NCBI GenBank assembly: GCA_022826045.1
Contig: JAJDVQ010000023.1
Location: forward strand, 62,001-126,000
Source of the DNA: Acidimicrobiia bacterium
GTDB taxonomy: Bacteria; Actinomycetota; Acidimicrobiia; Acidimicrobiales; Poriferisodalaceae
Reading direction: 5' to 3'
DNA: 64,000 nucleotides
Shown: positions 19,203 to 27,761 of the stretch, in pieces
How positions within the stretch are numbered: position 1 is the first letter of the stretch
Layout: every line of letters begins with the position of its first letter
Program-made: the position numbers and the translations under genes
Notes under the pieces: model-generated
The model's input: the letters and a program-made list of their open reading frames with translations, nothing else
The model's database searches: none
Told to the model about the DNA's origin: nothing

Positions 19203-19487
19203 ATGAGTGCCGGCGCAGTATCCGTTTCCGAGCTGAAGGCCAATCTGTCCCGCTACCTGCGTGAGGCTCGACGAGGCGGCGAGATACAGGTGACTGATCG
19301 CGGCACGCCGGTGGCAAGGCTCGTGCCGCCCGCCGAGGCCGAGGACGAGCACCTCAGCCGGCTGATCAAGTCGGGCGTGCTGCGAGCGGGACACGGAGAT
19401 GCCGCGGCCGTGCTCGACGAGCCTCCCTTGCAGGTCCCGACCAGCCTCTCCGAAGCGTTGGCGGCCGAGAGAGAGGATCGTGTGTGA
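19203..19487 (+). CDS. Phd/VapB-type antitoxin
   Basis: VSVSELKANLSRYLREARRGGEIQVTDRGTPVARLVP. Confidence 0.92.
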   Translation: MSAGAVSVSELKANLSRYLREARRGGEIQVTDRGTPVARLVPPAEAEDEHLSRLIKSGVLRAGHGDAAAVLDEPPLQVPTSLSEALAAEREDRV

Positions 19488-19909
19488 GGTACTGGGATAC
19501 CTCGGCGCTCGTGCCGCTCTTCGTTGCCGAATCGACGTCTGACACGGTGCGGTCGTGGCTGCGTGAGGACAGTGTCATCGCAACATGGGCATGGACGCGC
19601 GTCGAGATCGCAAGCGCCATAGAGCGACGGACGCGTGAGGGCGAACTCTCGCGGGAGCAGCGCCGCAGCATCGCGAGCCGATTGGGCGAATTCAGCGCGA
19701 CATGGCACGAAGCGGTCGAGATGCTGCCCGTGCGTTCGCGTGCGACATCGGTGCTGGCACGGCATCCGCTCCGTGCAGCCGACGCCGCCCAACTCGGCGC
19801 CGCACTGCATGTGCAAGAACAACTCGGCGTCCGGTTGCAGTTCGTGAGCCTGGACCAACGCCTCACCGAAGCAGCCGAACGCGAAGGACTCGCCATCGTC
19901 TCCGCATGA
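19484..19909 (+). CDS. PIN-domain toxin (VapC-like)
   Basis: MRYWDTSALVPLFVAE..., overlaps antitoxin stop (ATGA-like coupling), C-terminal FVSLDQRLTEAAEREGLAIV. Confidence 0.92.
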   Translation: MRYWDTSALVPLFVAESTSDTVRSWLREDSVIATWAWTRVEIASAIERRTREGELSREQRRSIASRLGEFSATWHEAVEMLPVRSRATSVLARHPLRAADAAQLGAALHVQEQLGVRLQFVSLDQRLTEAAEREGLAIVSA

Positions 19910-20002
19910 GCCGCGGGTGTCAGATACTCCCTTGCAAGCGGGTTCGTCAGGCTGGCAGGGCTGTTCCTTGGTCGCGGAGGTGGATGACTCCCTTCCTGTC
20001 GG

Positions 20003-20422
20003 TCAGTCCGGAGCGGTCGGCTCGGCTGGCTCGGTGCCGACGAGGAGGTGGACGGGTTCTGCGTCGGGATAGGTGGCGATCAGGTGGAGGTCGCCGCCTG
20101 TGGCGCGCACGAACGAGCGCAGTGTCGACAGCAGCATGTTGCTGCGGTTCTCGAGCCGGGAGACCTCTGACTGGTCCATGCGCAGATGTTCGGCGATGTG
20201 CTGTTGGGTGAGCGTGCGGGCCTTGCGCACTTGCGCCAGGGTGGCCTGGTGCCGCTCGATCTCGGCTCGCACTGCCTCGTAACGCGCTCGGGCTTCCGGG
20301 TGGGATTGGATTCGTTCGTGCACCGGTCCCATCGAGAGGTCCCGTTCCCATGCGCCCGGCGGTACGTCATCGACGTCGGCGGTGTCCACGGGGACCTGTT
20401 CAAGTCGTTCGCTGTCGTGCAT
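20003..20422 (-). CDS. XRE-family HTH antitoxin (HigA-like)
   Basis: LAQVRKARTLTQQHIAEHLRMDQSEVSRLENRSNMLLSTLRSFVRATGGDLHLIA. Confidence 0.9.
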   Translation of the reverse strand: MHDSERLEQVPVDTADVDDVPPGAWERDLSMGPVHERIQSHPEARARYEAVRAEIERHQATLAQVRKARTLTQQHIAEHLRMDQSEVSRLENRSNMLLSTLRSFVRATGGDLHLIATYPDAEPVHLLVGTEPAEPTAPD

Positions 20423-20936
20423 TGTGTCCCTTCTTGCTTCCTTCTGGGCGAAGATGCTCGGCGCGCAATTGGCGCCTAGTTGCGTCCTCGCTTGACAATC
20501 GGGCGAAGCCGGGGTTCCGGCTGCACCATTGATCAAGTCGCTGCTGCGCATGATCAAGTCGCTGCTGCGCACGCTCGACGTTGGCCGGATACCAGCGATT
20601 GCCGAGCGTCGTCTTGTCGCCGCCGACCAATGCGACTGCGATGGTGTGTCCACTCTCGTTTCGAGCGAACCCCACGAGAACCCGGATCACGGGCGGCCCG
20701 GTGGCGTAGGGCGTGGTTTCCGTCGGAGGCGTTCGTCTCAGCGCCCGAATGTCGTACCGCGCCGAGACCACCTCGTGGCACTCCGGATCGCCGAGGCTCC
20801 TGCCATGGAGCTCAAGCGCTCCCAGCAGCGCTGCGATCTCCGCGGTGACCTCCCACCAGTCCACGCCTCCCGTGAGTGAGCCGTCGGTGAGGCTTGTGAG
20901 CCAAGTCTCGAAGAGCGGATGGAGAACGACCTCCAT
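20400..20936 (-). CDS. RelE/HigB-like toxin (Gp49-type) with C-terminal extension
   Basis: MEVVLHPLFETWLTSL...HGRSLGDPECHEVVSARYDIRALRRTPP...RVLVGFARNESGHTIAVALVGGDKT; precedes the XRE gene. Confidence 0.75.
   Translation of the reverse strand: MEVVLHPLFETWLTSLTDGSLTGGVDWWEVTAEIAALLGALELHGRSLGDPECHEVVSARYDIRALRRTPPTETTPYATGPPVIRVLVGFARNESGHTIAVALVGGDKTTLGNRWYPANVERAQQRLDHAQQRLDQWCSRNPGFARLSSEDATRRQLRAEHLRPEGSKKGHNARQRTT
20531..20572. repeat. 21-bp in-frame tandem duplication inside the toxin gene
   Basis: GATCAAGTCGCTGCTGCGCAT / GATCAAGTCGCTGCTGCGCAC, encoding AQQRLDH-AQQRLDQ. Confidence 0.85.
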
Positions 20937-20960
20937 GTCATGCACTCTAGCGCATATGCA

Positions 20961-21263
20961 ATGAAACTCATATCGGCTGCGGGCCGCCATCCGGCGACGG
21001 CAGCGGGGACTGGCTGGCCGAGGGCGACATCGGCGAGTGCGCCTACTTCGCCAACGCCGCCACGCTCGCTGAACTCGAGGCCATGATTCGAGAGGCCGCC
21101 GACCTAGCCGGCGCAGAACCCGAGATCGTCATCATGTCGGAGACTGTCACCGACCCAGTCACAGCCTGATCCCATCGGGCCGAACAAGACTCGCTGGATG
21201 CGGAGGGGCTGCGGGGGCTCGCGGCCCGAGTTGCCGACGGCGAGTCCGTCACCCTTCGCACTT
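20961..21263 (+). pseudogene. Frameshifted remnant resembling a HicB-type antitoxin
   Basis: MKLIS... in one frame, then DWLAEGDIGECAYFANAATLAELEAMIREAADLAG in another, then an in-frame TGA followed by further protein-like sequence DSLDAEGLRGLAARVADGESVTLRTS. Confidence 0.4.
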
Positions 21264-21403
21264 CCTGAACTGTGTCCTGGGGCACTTCCCCCCGTTGGCC
21301 GGTCAGGTGGATAGGGCGGGCTGGTTGCCCGGTGGCTCTCACCCGACTGCCGAGTGGGGTCTGCCGCTGTCGGGAGGGCGGCCGATGACCGGGCCGAGAT
21401 GTG

Positions 21404-22576
21404 TCAGATGTCGATGCGGTAGAGCTCGGCGGCGTTGAGGGACATGATGCGCTCGACGTCGTCGCGGGGGATTCCTTCGAGGGCTTTGACCAGGTCGTGG
21501 TCGTCGCGGGGGTAGAGGCAGGTGGGGTGGGGGAAGTCGGTCTCGAACATGAGTGACTGGGCGCCTACGTACTCGAGCGTGGGCCTAACCGTTGAGCGTT
21601 CGAACCAGAAGCAACCGTAGAACTGGCGGCGGAAGTAGTCCGACGGCAGCATCGACAGTTCGGCCAGCTCGTTCGGCGCCGTCTCGTGCATCTGGTGGTC
21701 GAGCACTTCGAGGAAGAAGGGCAGCCAGCCCACTCCGCTCTCGACCGAGACGAACTTCACGTCCGGGAAGCGTTCGGGCACGCCGGAGTAGATCATGTTG
21801 CCGACAATCCGGGCGTTGCCCATGAACAGGTTCGCCGAGCCCACCGCCAGCCTCCGCTCGGGCCCGAACGACGGCCATGGCGCCTTGCCGTAGTAGTCGA
21901 GGTTCCCCTTCGACGAGCCGATGTGGAAGTTGACCGGTATCGCGAGGTCTGAGCACACCTGCCAGACCGGATCCCAGTGCGATGTCGCCATATCGGGCAG
22001 CCCGGCTTCCTCGGGATTGGAGCAGGTCACGATGCCGCGCAGGCCGTTGGCGTGGCAGCGCTCGATCTCGCGCACCGCAGCGTCGAGGTCCCACCACGGC
22101 AGCAGCGCCATGCCGAAGACCCGCTGGTTGCTGGCCTCCTGGAACTCCGCGAGGGCGTCGTTGTAGATCTCCACCGAGATGAGCCGCAGGGCGTCGTCGG
22201 GCGACTTCAGGAAGTTCTGGTTGCCGAAGCCGGCCACGTTCGGATACATGATCTGCGCGTCGAGGCCGAGCTCGTCGAGCATGGCAACCCGGGCCTCGGC
22301 GTCATAGCTGGCACGGTGCACCATCTCGTTGTCGAAGTCGAAGAACACCGTGCCGGTGACCTTCTGGCCGTCGGGATCGACGACCGACGAGGCGATCGGC
22401 AGCCCAATAGGAATGGCGTCGTCGAACCACCAGCGGCGCTTGCCGTCGCGCTCAGTCATGCGTGGCACGCGGTCGCGGTACTTCGCCGGCGCGCGCGACG
22501 TCCACAGGTCGTACGGCTCCGACCAGTGGCTGTCGGTGTCGATGATCTTGAGATCGTCGAGGATCGTGCCGCTCAT
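21404..22576 (-). CDS. Amidohydrolase-family (TIM-barrel) metal-dependent hydrolase
   Basis: LKIIDTDSHWSEPYDLW, C-terminal LMFETDFPHPTCLYPRDDHDLVKALEGIPRDDVERIMSLNAAELYRI. Confidence 0.92.
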   Translation of the reverse strand: MSGTILDDLKIIDTDSHWSEPYDLWTSRAPAKYRDRVPRMTERDGKRRWWFDDAIPIGLPIASSVVDPDGQKVTGTVFFDFDNEMVHRASYDAEARVAMLDELGLDAQIMYPNVAGFGNQNFLKSPDDALRLISVEIYNDALAEFQEASNQRVFGMALLPWWDLDAAVREIERCHANGLRGIVTCSNPEEAGLPDMATSHWDPVWQVCSDLAIPVNFHIGSSKGNLDYYGKAPWPSFGPERRLAVGSANLFMGNARIVGNMIYSGVPERFPDVKFVSVESGVGWLPFFLEVLDHQMHETAPNELAELSMLPSDYFRRQFYGCFWFERSTVRPTLEYVGAQSLMFETDFPHPTCLYPRDDHDLVKALEGIPRDDVERIMSLNAAELYRIDI

Positions 22577-22601
22577 CGACCTAGAACCTCTGCAGGGATC
22601 C

Positions 22602-23264
22602 TCAGCCGACTGGCGGGACGGTGACCGGGCGTTCGCCGAACTCGGGACGCTCGGTGCGGGTCTTCTTCAGCTCCCAGAAACCGTCGATGTCCATCATGGC
22701 CACCATGCCGTCCCACAGCTTCAGGGCGTCTTCGCCCTTGGGCGCCCGCGTGATGACCGGGCCGAAGATGCCCACCCGCTCGCCGTCGCTGCGGTCGAGG
22801 GCGATGATCGGCGTGCCGACATCGGTGCCCACGAGCGCCAAGCCCTCGTCCATGCGGGTGCGGATCTCGGCATCCCACTTCTCATCCGCGGCTGCCTTGG
22901 CGTGCTCGGGATCGATGCCCAACTCCTCGAGCGCCTTCGCGATGTCGAAGTCACGGTCACCGTCGTGGTGGATGCGGCTGGCAAAGTCCCAGTAGACGCC
23001 GAACACTGCATCGTCGCCCTCGGCGGCCCGGATCGACTCCATGACCCGCAGCTGACCGTGCGTGCCCACCACCGCGTCATAGTACGGGCTGTCTGTCGGA
23101 GGCTCATTCTTGAAGAGCAGGCTGATCGGCTGCCACTTCACCTTCAGGTTGCGCTCGGAAGCAACGTCATCGACGACCCACCTGGCCGTCACCCAGCACC
23201 AAGGTCAGATGGGGTCTACCCAGAACTCGATCTCGGCGGCTTCGGTTCCCGTGTCAGTTGCCAT
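22602..23264 (-). CDS. Probable selenoprotein: DsbA-fold, Rv2466c/mycothiol-nitroreductase-like protein with UGA at the catalytic Cys position (U-P-W-C)
   Basis: ORF track begins at 23192, but the same frame extends to ATG 23264 through one TGA: MATDTGTEAAEIEFWVDPI-[UGA]-PWCWVTARWVVDDV. Flanking residues match the DsbA/Rv2466c active-site context FWxDPxCPWCW. Confidence 0.8.
23205..23207 (-). other. Candidate recoded UGA (selenocysteine) codon
   Basis: Single in-frame TGA at residue 20, exactly replacing the nucleophilic Cys of CPWC; G-leading hairpin candidates lie immediately downstream. Confidence 0.75.
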
Positions 23265-23365
23265 GCGGGCAATCTACCCGTGCTGCGCGGCCCCCAACCG
23301 GGGCGTCTGCTCTCCCCGCTCTTGTTCGTTGCGCTCACGGGCCGCTCGGGCCCTTGGCTGCGCGG

Positions 23366-26119
23366 CTACATCGACGAGCCGTCGGGGTTGAGGTAGTCGC
23401 GGGTGATGTGACCCTCGTCGCACAGCGCCTGCCACTCAGCGTCGTCGAGGCCCAGGAGGTCCCGGTAGACGTACTCGTTCGCGTCGCCGAGGATGCCGAT
23501 GGGCCGCCATGGCATCTCGGGGCCGTCCCAGCGCCACTGCCGGCCCGGGTAGCTGTGCCAGCCCTGCTCGACCGAGCCGTTCTCGCGGAACCAGCAGCGA
23601 TCGCTCATCTGCGGGTCGGCACGCAGCTGCGATTCGCGCAGCACCGGCCCGGCGGGCACGCCTGCTTGCTGGCACAGGTGGAAGACCTCAGCGGAGGTGC
23701 GAGCCGAGGTCCAGGCGCTGATGCGCTGGTCGATGTGGTCGTGGTGCTCGAAGCGCCCGGCCAGTGTTGCCAGTCGTTCGTCGTCGGCAAGAGCGGATTG
23801 ATCGGCGTTGTCGGGCGCCCGCGCCGCTCCGTCCGTGCCACTGTCACTGGCATCTCCGACGAGTGAGGACTGGTTTCCGCTGCCGCCGTCGATCAGCCGC
23901 GCCAACCCATGCCAGTGGTCGTCGGTCTCGCAGGCGATCACCGCCCACTCGTCGTCGTGGTCTGGCCGGGCGGGGTCGACAGCGCACGGGTAGCAGCCCT
24001 GCGGAGCGCGCGCGATCGAGCGGTTCCCGACGGGCCGATGGCGAGTGCCGGTGGCCGCAGCGTCGATGAAGTACTCCCCGATGTGCTGCATGACGTTCTC
24101 CGATTGGGAGAACTCGATCAGCTCGCCGACGCCCGTGCCCCCGTTCCCTTCAGCGCCGTCGCGGCGCCGCAGCACGGCCAGTAGTGCAAACGCTGCGGTC
24201 GCGGCACTGGCGGGGTCCATGTGGAAGACAGACGTCAGGCTTGTGGGGTCCTCGTCGGCGTAGCCGCGCAGCCCAGTCAGCCCGCAGAGCGCCTCGAAGT
24301 TGGCGCCGAAGCCGACCCAATCCGAGTACGGGCCTTCGAGGCCCATGGGCGGCATCCGCAGCACAATCGTCCGTGGGTTGACCGAATGCACGGTGTCCCA
24401 GTCGAGGCCCAGCTTCGGCAGCACGCCGAGCGAATTGTTCTCGACGATCACATCGCACTCGCGCACGAGGCGGTGCAGCGTGGCGCGTCCGAGCTCGGTC
24501 CGAGGGTCGAGGGTGCAGCTCAGCTTGCCTCGGGCATGCGCGCTGAACAGGTTCTGGCGGTTCCAGGGGCGACGACCCGGGTCGTGATCGGGATAGCCCG
24601 ACAGAGGGCCCAACTCGGGGTTGATCTCCCGGGGCGGGCGGGGCATCAGTCCGCGGGTGGCCGTCGGGAACACGAACGGATTGTCCACCCGGATGACCTG
24701 CGCTCCGAGGTCTCCCAGATACATCGTGCAGGCAGGCCCGGCCCACACCACCGTCAGGTCCAGCACTCGTATGCCGTCCAGCGGCAGTCCCGCGGGCGGT
24801 CTCGCGCTGGGCGTGACAGGTGCTGGCGGGTTGCTGCTCGGATCATCGCCATGAGCACCTGCTCGCAGCTGCTCGGCGACTGCAGCCCGTATGTCGGCAT
24901 CGTGTTCTCCGAGCAGCGGTGCAGGGCGTGGTGCAGCACGTGCGGGCTGCGGAGAACCTGTCGCTGGCGATCCGTGCACCCGGAACGGTGCGTCGAGCTG
25001 CGTGACGGTGCCGGCTGCAGCATGCTCGACCGGCACGAAGAAGCCGCGAGCCACGAAGTGCGGATCGTCGAGCAGGTCAATGGGCGCATTCAGCGGCGTC
25101 ACGCCCCACTTGTTGACCTGCGCTGCGGCTGCCACCGTGTCCTGGGTGTGCCCTGCCAGCCAAACGAACAATGACGTCTCGACGATGTCGGGCAGATCCG
25201 GATCAGCGATCCAGGCCGGATTCGAGAAGCGCTCCGCCAGCGAAGCGCCGCCGCCCTCATCGCCTCCCAGACCGGCGTCGGTGAGCGTCTTCACCATGCG
25301 CGGCGCCCACGACGGCAAGGTGAACACCAGTGCCCAGCCGTTCGAAGTGGGGTAGAAGCCCACCGGCGACGCACGCTGGGGCTGGCGGGCGTCGCGGCCC
25401 ACGTCCGAGCCGGTGTAGGCCTCATAGAGCAGGTACGACGCCCGGCGGTCGATCGTGCCCGCCTGCGCTTCGAAGGCCGACACGTCGATGTGCGCCGAGC
25501 GCCCGCTGCGCTGGCTCGTCATCAGCGCCGCCAGCGTCGGCACCGCCGCCAGGTTGCCCACCTGGTAGGAGGTGACGTCGCCGCTGAGCTTGACGGGTTC
25601 GCGCTCTTCGATGCCAGTGCCCCACATCGGTCCGCCCATGGCGTACGTCACGATGTCGCTGCCTCGATAGCCGGCCACGGCGTAGGGGCCGGCCTGGCCG
25701 AACGGCGTGATCGAGGTGAGCACGATGCCCGGCCGCAGACCGCACATGGCGTCGTAGCCCAGCCCGACGGCATCGAGATGACCGGGAGCGAATGCCTCGA
25801 TCACGATGTCGGACTCGGCAACGAGCGACCGGACGAATTCGATGTCGCCGGCGTTGGGCGATCCGCTGCCGATGTCGGCGATCACGCTGCGCTTGTTGGT
25901 GTTCAGGTGCAGGAAGAGCGGCGACCGCTCCGAGCTGTCGGTGCCCTGTGGCGGCGTCGCATTCTCGCCCCACGGGCCATGACGGCGCGCCGGATCCCCG
26001 CCGGGCGGCTCCACTTTGATGACATCGGCGCCATGGTCGGCGAAGAGCTTCCCCAGAAACGGACCCGAGATTCCCGAAGCGAGCTCCAGCACCCGTATGC
26101 CGGCCAACAACTGACTCAC
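23366..26119 (-). CDS. Tandem fused CoA-transferase family III protein (two CaiB/BaiF domains)
   Basis: Domain 1 GIRVLELASGISGPFLGKLFADHGADVIKVEPPGGDPAR; domain 2 GIRVLDLTVVWAGPACTMYLGDLGAQVIRVDNP. Confidence 0.92.
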   Translation of the reverse strand: MSQLLAGIRVLELASGISGPFLGKLFADHGADVIKVEPPGGDPARRHGPWGENATPPQGTDSSERSPLFLHLNTNKRSVIADIGSGSPNAGDIEFVRSLVAESDIVIEAFAPGHLDAVGLGYDAMCGLRPGIVLTSITPFGQAGPYAVAGYRGSDIVTYAMGGPMWGTGIEEREPVKLSGDVTSYQVGNLAAVPTLAALMTSQRSGRSAHIDVSAFEAQAGTIDRRASYLLYEAYTGSDVGRDARQPQRASPVGFYPTSNGWALVFTLPSWAPRMVKTLTDAGLGGDEGGGASLAERFSNPAWIADPDLPDIVETSLFVWLAGHTQDTVAAAAQVNKWGVTPLNAPIDLLDDPHFVARGFFVPVEHAAAGTVTQLDAPFRVHGSPATGSPQPARAAPRPAPLLGEHDADIRAAVAEQLRAGAHGDDPSSNPPAPVTPSARPPAGLPLDGIRVLDLTVVWAGPACTMYLGDLGAQVIRVDNPFVFPTATRGLMPRPPREINPELGPLSGYPDHDPGRRPWNRQNLFSAHARGKLSCTLDPRTELGRATLHRLVRECDVIVENNSLGVLPKLGLDWDTVHSVNPRTIVLRMPPMGLEGPYSDWVGFGANFEALCGLTGLRGYADEDPTSLTSVFHMDPASAATAAFALLAVLRRRDGAEGNGGTGVGELIEFSQSENVMQHIGEYFIDAAATGTRHRPVGNRSIARAPQGCYPCAVDPARPDHDDEWAVIACETDDHWHGLARLIDGGSGNQSSLVGDASDSGTDGAARAPDNADQSALADDERLATLAGRFEHHDHIDQRISAWTSARTSAEVFHLCQQAGVPAGPVLRESQLRADPQMSDRCWFRENGSVEQGWHSYPGRQWRWDGPEMPWRPIGILGDANEYVYRDLLGLDDAEWQALCDEGHITRDYLNPDGSSM

Positions 26120-26206
26120 TGCTGCCCCCTTGCCCGGCTCCGAGGACCGGTCGGACGGGGAAAGTATGGCCGAAGACCTCGAGCGGCTCGCCGGCCCGCC
26201 GCCCCC

Positions 26207-27589
26207 TCAGTTCATTGCAGCCAGGATCGGGGCCAGCGATTCGAACAACCCCCCGACATCGTCGTCACCCTCGAGACCCAGCAGGTTGGTCGTCAGCGCG
26301 ACGCCGAGGTCGAACGCGGGCGCGTAGGCAGCGATAGTGCGGAAGCCCGGCACGCCGCCCCCGTGGGTGTAGATCGTCAGGCCGGGCATCTCGTCGGTCG
26401 AGATGCCCAAGCCGTAGTCGTTGGCGGGATCCGGATGGCCCGCAGTCATGAGCGCGACCTGGTCTTCATCGAGGATGTCGGTCGCGAAGAGTCCCCGGAT
26501 CAGCAGCGCCACATCGCCGATCTGCGCTTCGATGCCGCCGCCGGTCCATCCCGCGGAACGCGCGAATTCGCTCGCCATGGTGCCGATGTCCACGAAGATA
26601 GCGTCGTTGTGGGCGATCTGGTTGTCGGGGGTGAGCCCCAGCAGCGGCGCCATCAGGTAGCCGATCGTGCTGCCGACGTACCCGTTTGCCGTGGGCTCGG
26701 GCGGGAACTCGTCCGGAGTGAGGTAGGTGTGTTCGAGGCCGAGCGGCTCGAACACGCGAGCCCGCAGTTCCGCGGCTGCCGAATTGCCGGTCACCGCTTC
26801 GATGAGCAGGCCCGCGGCGAGATAGCCAGTGGTGTTGTAGTGGAACTCGGTGCCCAGCTCTGCCACGGGTCCGTACTCGGCGGCGAATTCCAAGATCTCC
26901 TCTGGTGAGATCTGCTCGGCCAGCCGGGGCGCTGCGAGCTGGTAGAAGCTGACGTCGAACGCGTACTCGACGAAGCCCGAGGTATGCCCAAGCAGGTCAC
27001 GCACGGTGACTGCGGCGGCGTGCTCGTACCCCGGCGCCCAGTCGTCGCCCAGGTACTGCGCAACGGGCGCGTCGAGCTCGAGCAGGCCTTCGGAGACGAG
27101 CTGCAGCACGACAGCAGCGGTGACCGACTTGGTGACCGAGCCGATGCGCACATGGTGGTCGACGGTCATGGGAGCGCCAGTCGCGATGTCGCTCACACCC
27201 CAAGCGAAGGTGTTGGGCTCGGCACCGCCTTGCGTGATGGCCAGTACGAGGCCGGGCGCGCCAGTGCGCTCCATCCAGTCCCCAATAGCGGCGTCGAGCG
27301 GATCCGCCGGCTCGGCATCGGGCTCGGCGCCGGACTCGTCGGCTGACGCAGCCTCCGGCTCGTCGGCTGACGCAGCCGTCGCGGTCGGCGTGGCAGTGGT
27401 GGCAAGCGGTGCCTCGGCGGCGGCTGGAGGCATGGCCGCAGTCGTGGGCGCCGGGGCCGCGGTCGTCGGCGCTGGCGCCTCGGTGGTCGCCGGAGGTGGG
27501 GCGGTGCTGGTCGGCGTTGCCTCTTCGGCGCTGCTGCAGGCGGCAGCCAGCAGGCCGAGTGCCAGCAAGGCGGATGCGAGTCGCTTCAT
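26207..27589 (-). CDS. Beta-lactamase/serine-hydrolase family lipoprotein with Ala/Thr/Pro-rich linker
   Basis: Signal with lipobox LLAAACSS; low-complexity linker; SVTKSVTA (SxxK), HTSGF, C-terminal THGGGVPGF. Confidence 0.9.
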   Translation of the reverse strand: MKRLASALLALGLLAAACSSAEEATPTSTAPPPATTEAPAPTTAAPAPTTAAMPPAAAEAPLATTATPTATAASADEPEAASADESGAEPDAEPADPLDAAIGDWMERTGAPGLVLAITQGGAEPNTFAWGVSDIATGAPMTVDHHVRIGSVTKSVTAAVVLQLVSEGLLELDAPVAQYLGDDWAPGYEHAAAVTVRDLLGHTSGFVEYAFDVSFYQLAAPRLAEQISPEEILEFAAEYGPVAELGTEFHYNTTGYLAAGLLIEAVTGNSAAAELRARVFEPLGLEHTYLTPDEFPPEPTANGYVGSTIGYLMAPLLGLTPDNQIAHNDAIFVDIGTMASEFARSAGWTGGGIEAQIGDVALLIRGLFATDILDEDQVALMTAGHPDPANDYGLGISTDEMPGLTIYTHGGGVPGFRTIAAYAPAFDLGVALTTNLLGLEGDDDVGGLFESLAPILAAMN

Positions 27590-27761
27590 GCAGGCAGCGT
27601 AAGAGGCTGAACCGAGAGGCCAAGCCATGAGGTGCGAGATGGCCGGCGAGTCATTGGCGGCCTCGATGGGCAGACTGTGTCGCTGCTTCGTTGGCGCGCG
27701 GGCAGTGACTTTTGCGAGTATCTGCCGCGACATCTGCTCGAGCGGGCCGTAGGGGGTCGAC

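Noticed and set aside
21167-21169. In-frame TGA in the HicB-like remnant as a second Sec codon
   Set aside because: No redox motif or conserved Cys context around it, and the surrounding gene is already frameshifted; decay is the simpler explanation.
25490-26908. 472-aa plus-strand ORF
   Set aside because: Antisense to the double CoA-transferase and serine hydrolase; His/Arg/Gly-rich shadow translation.
27310-27540. Repetitive Ala/Thr/Pro/Glu tract as a functional repeat array
   Set aside because: It is the low-complexity linker after the lipobox of an exported serine hydrolase, ordinary for secreted actinobacterial proteins.
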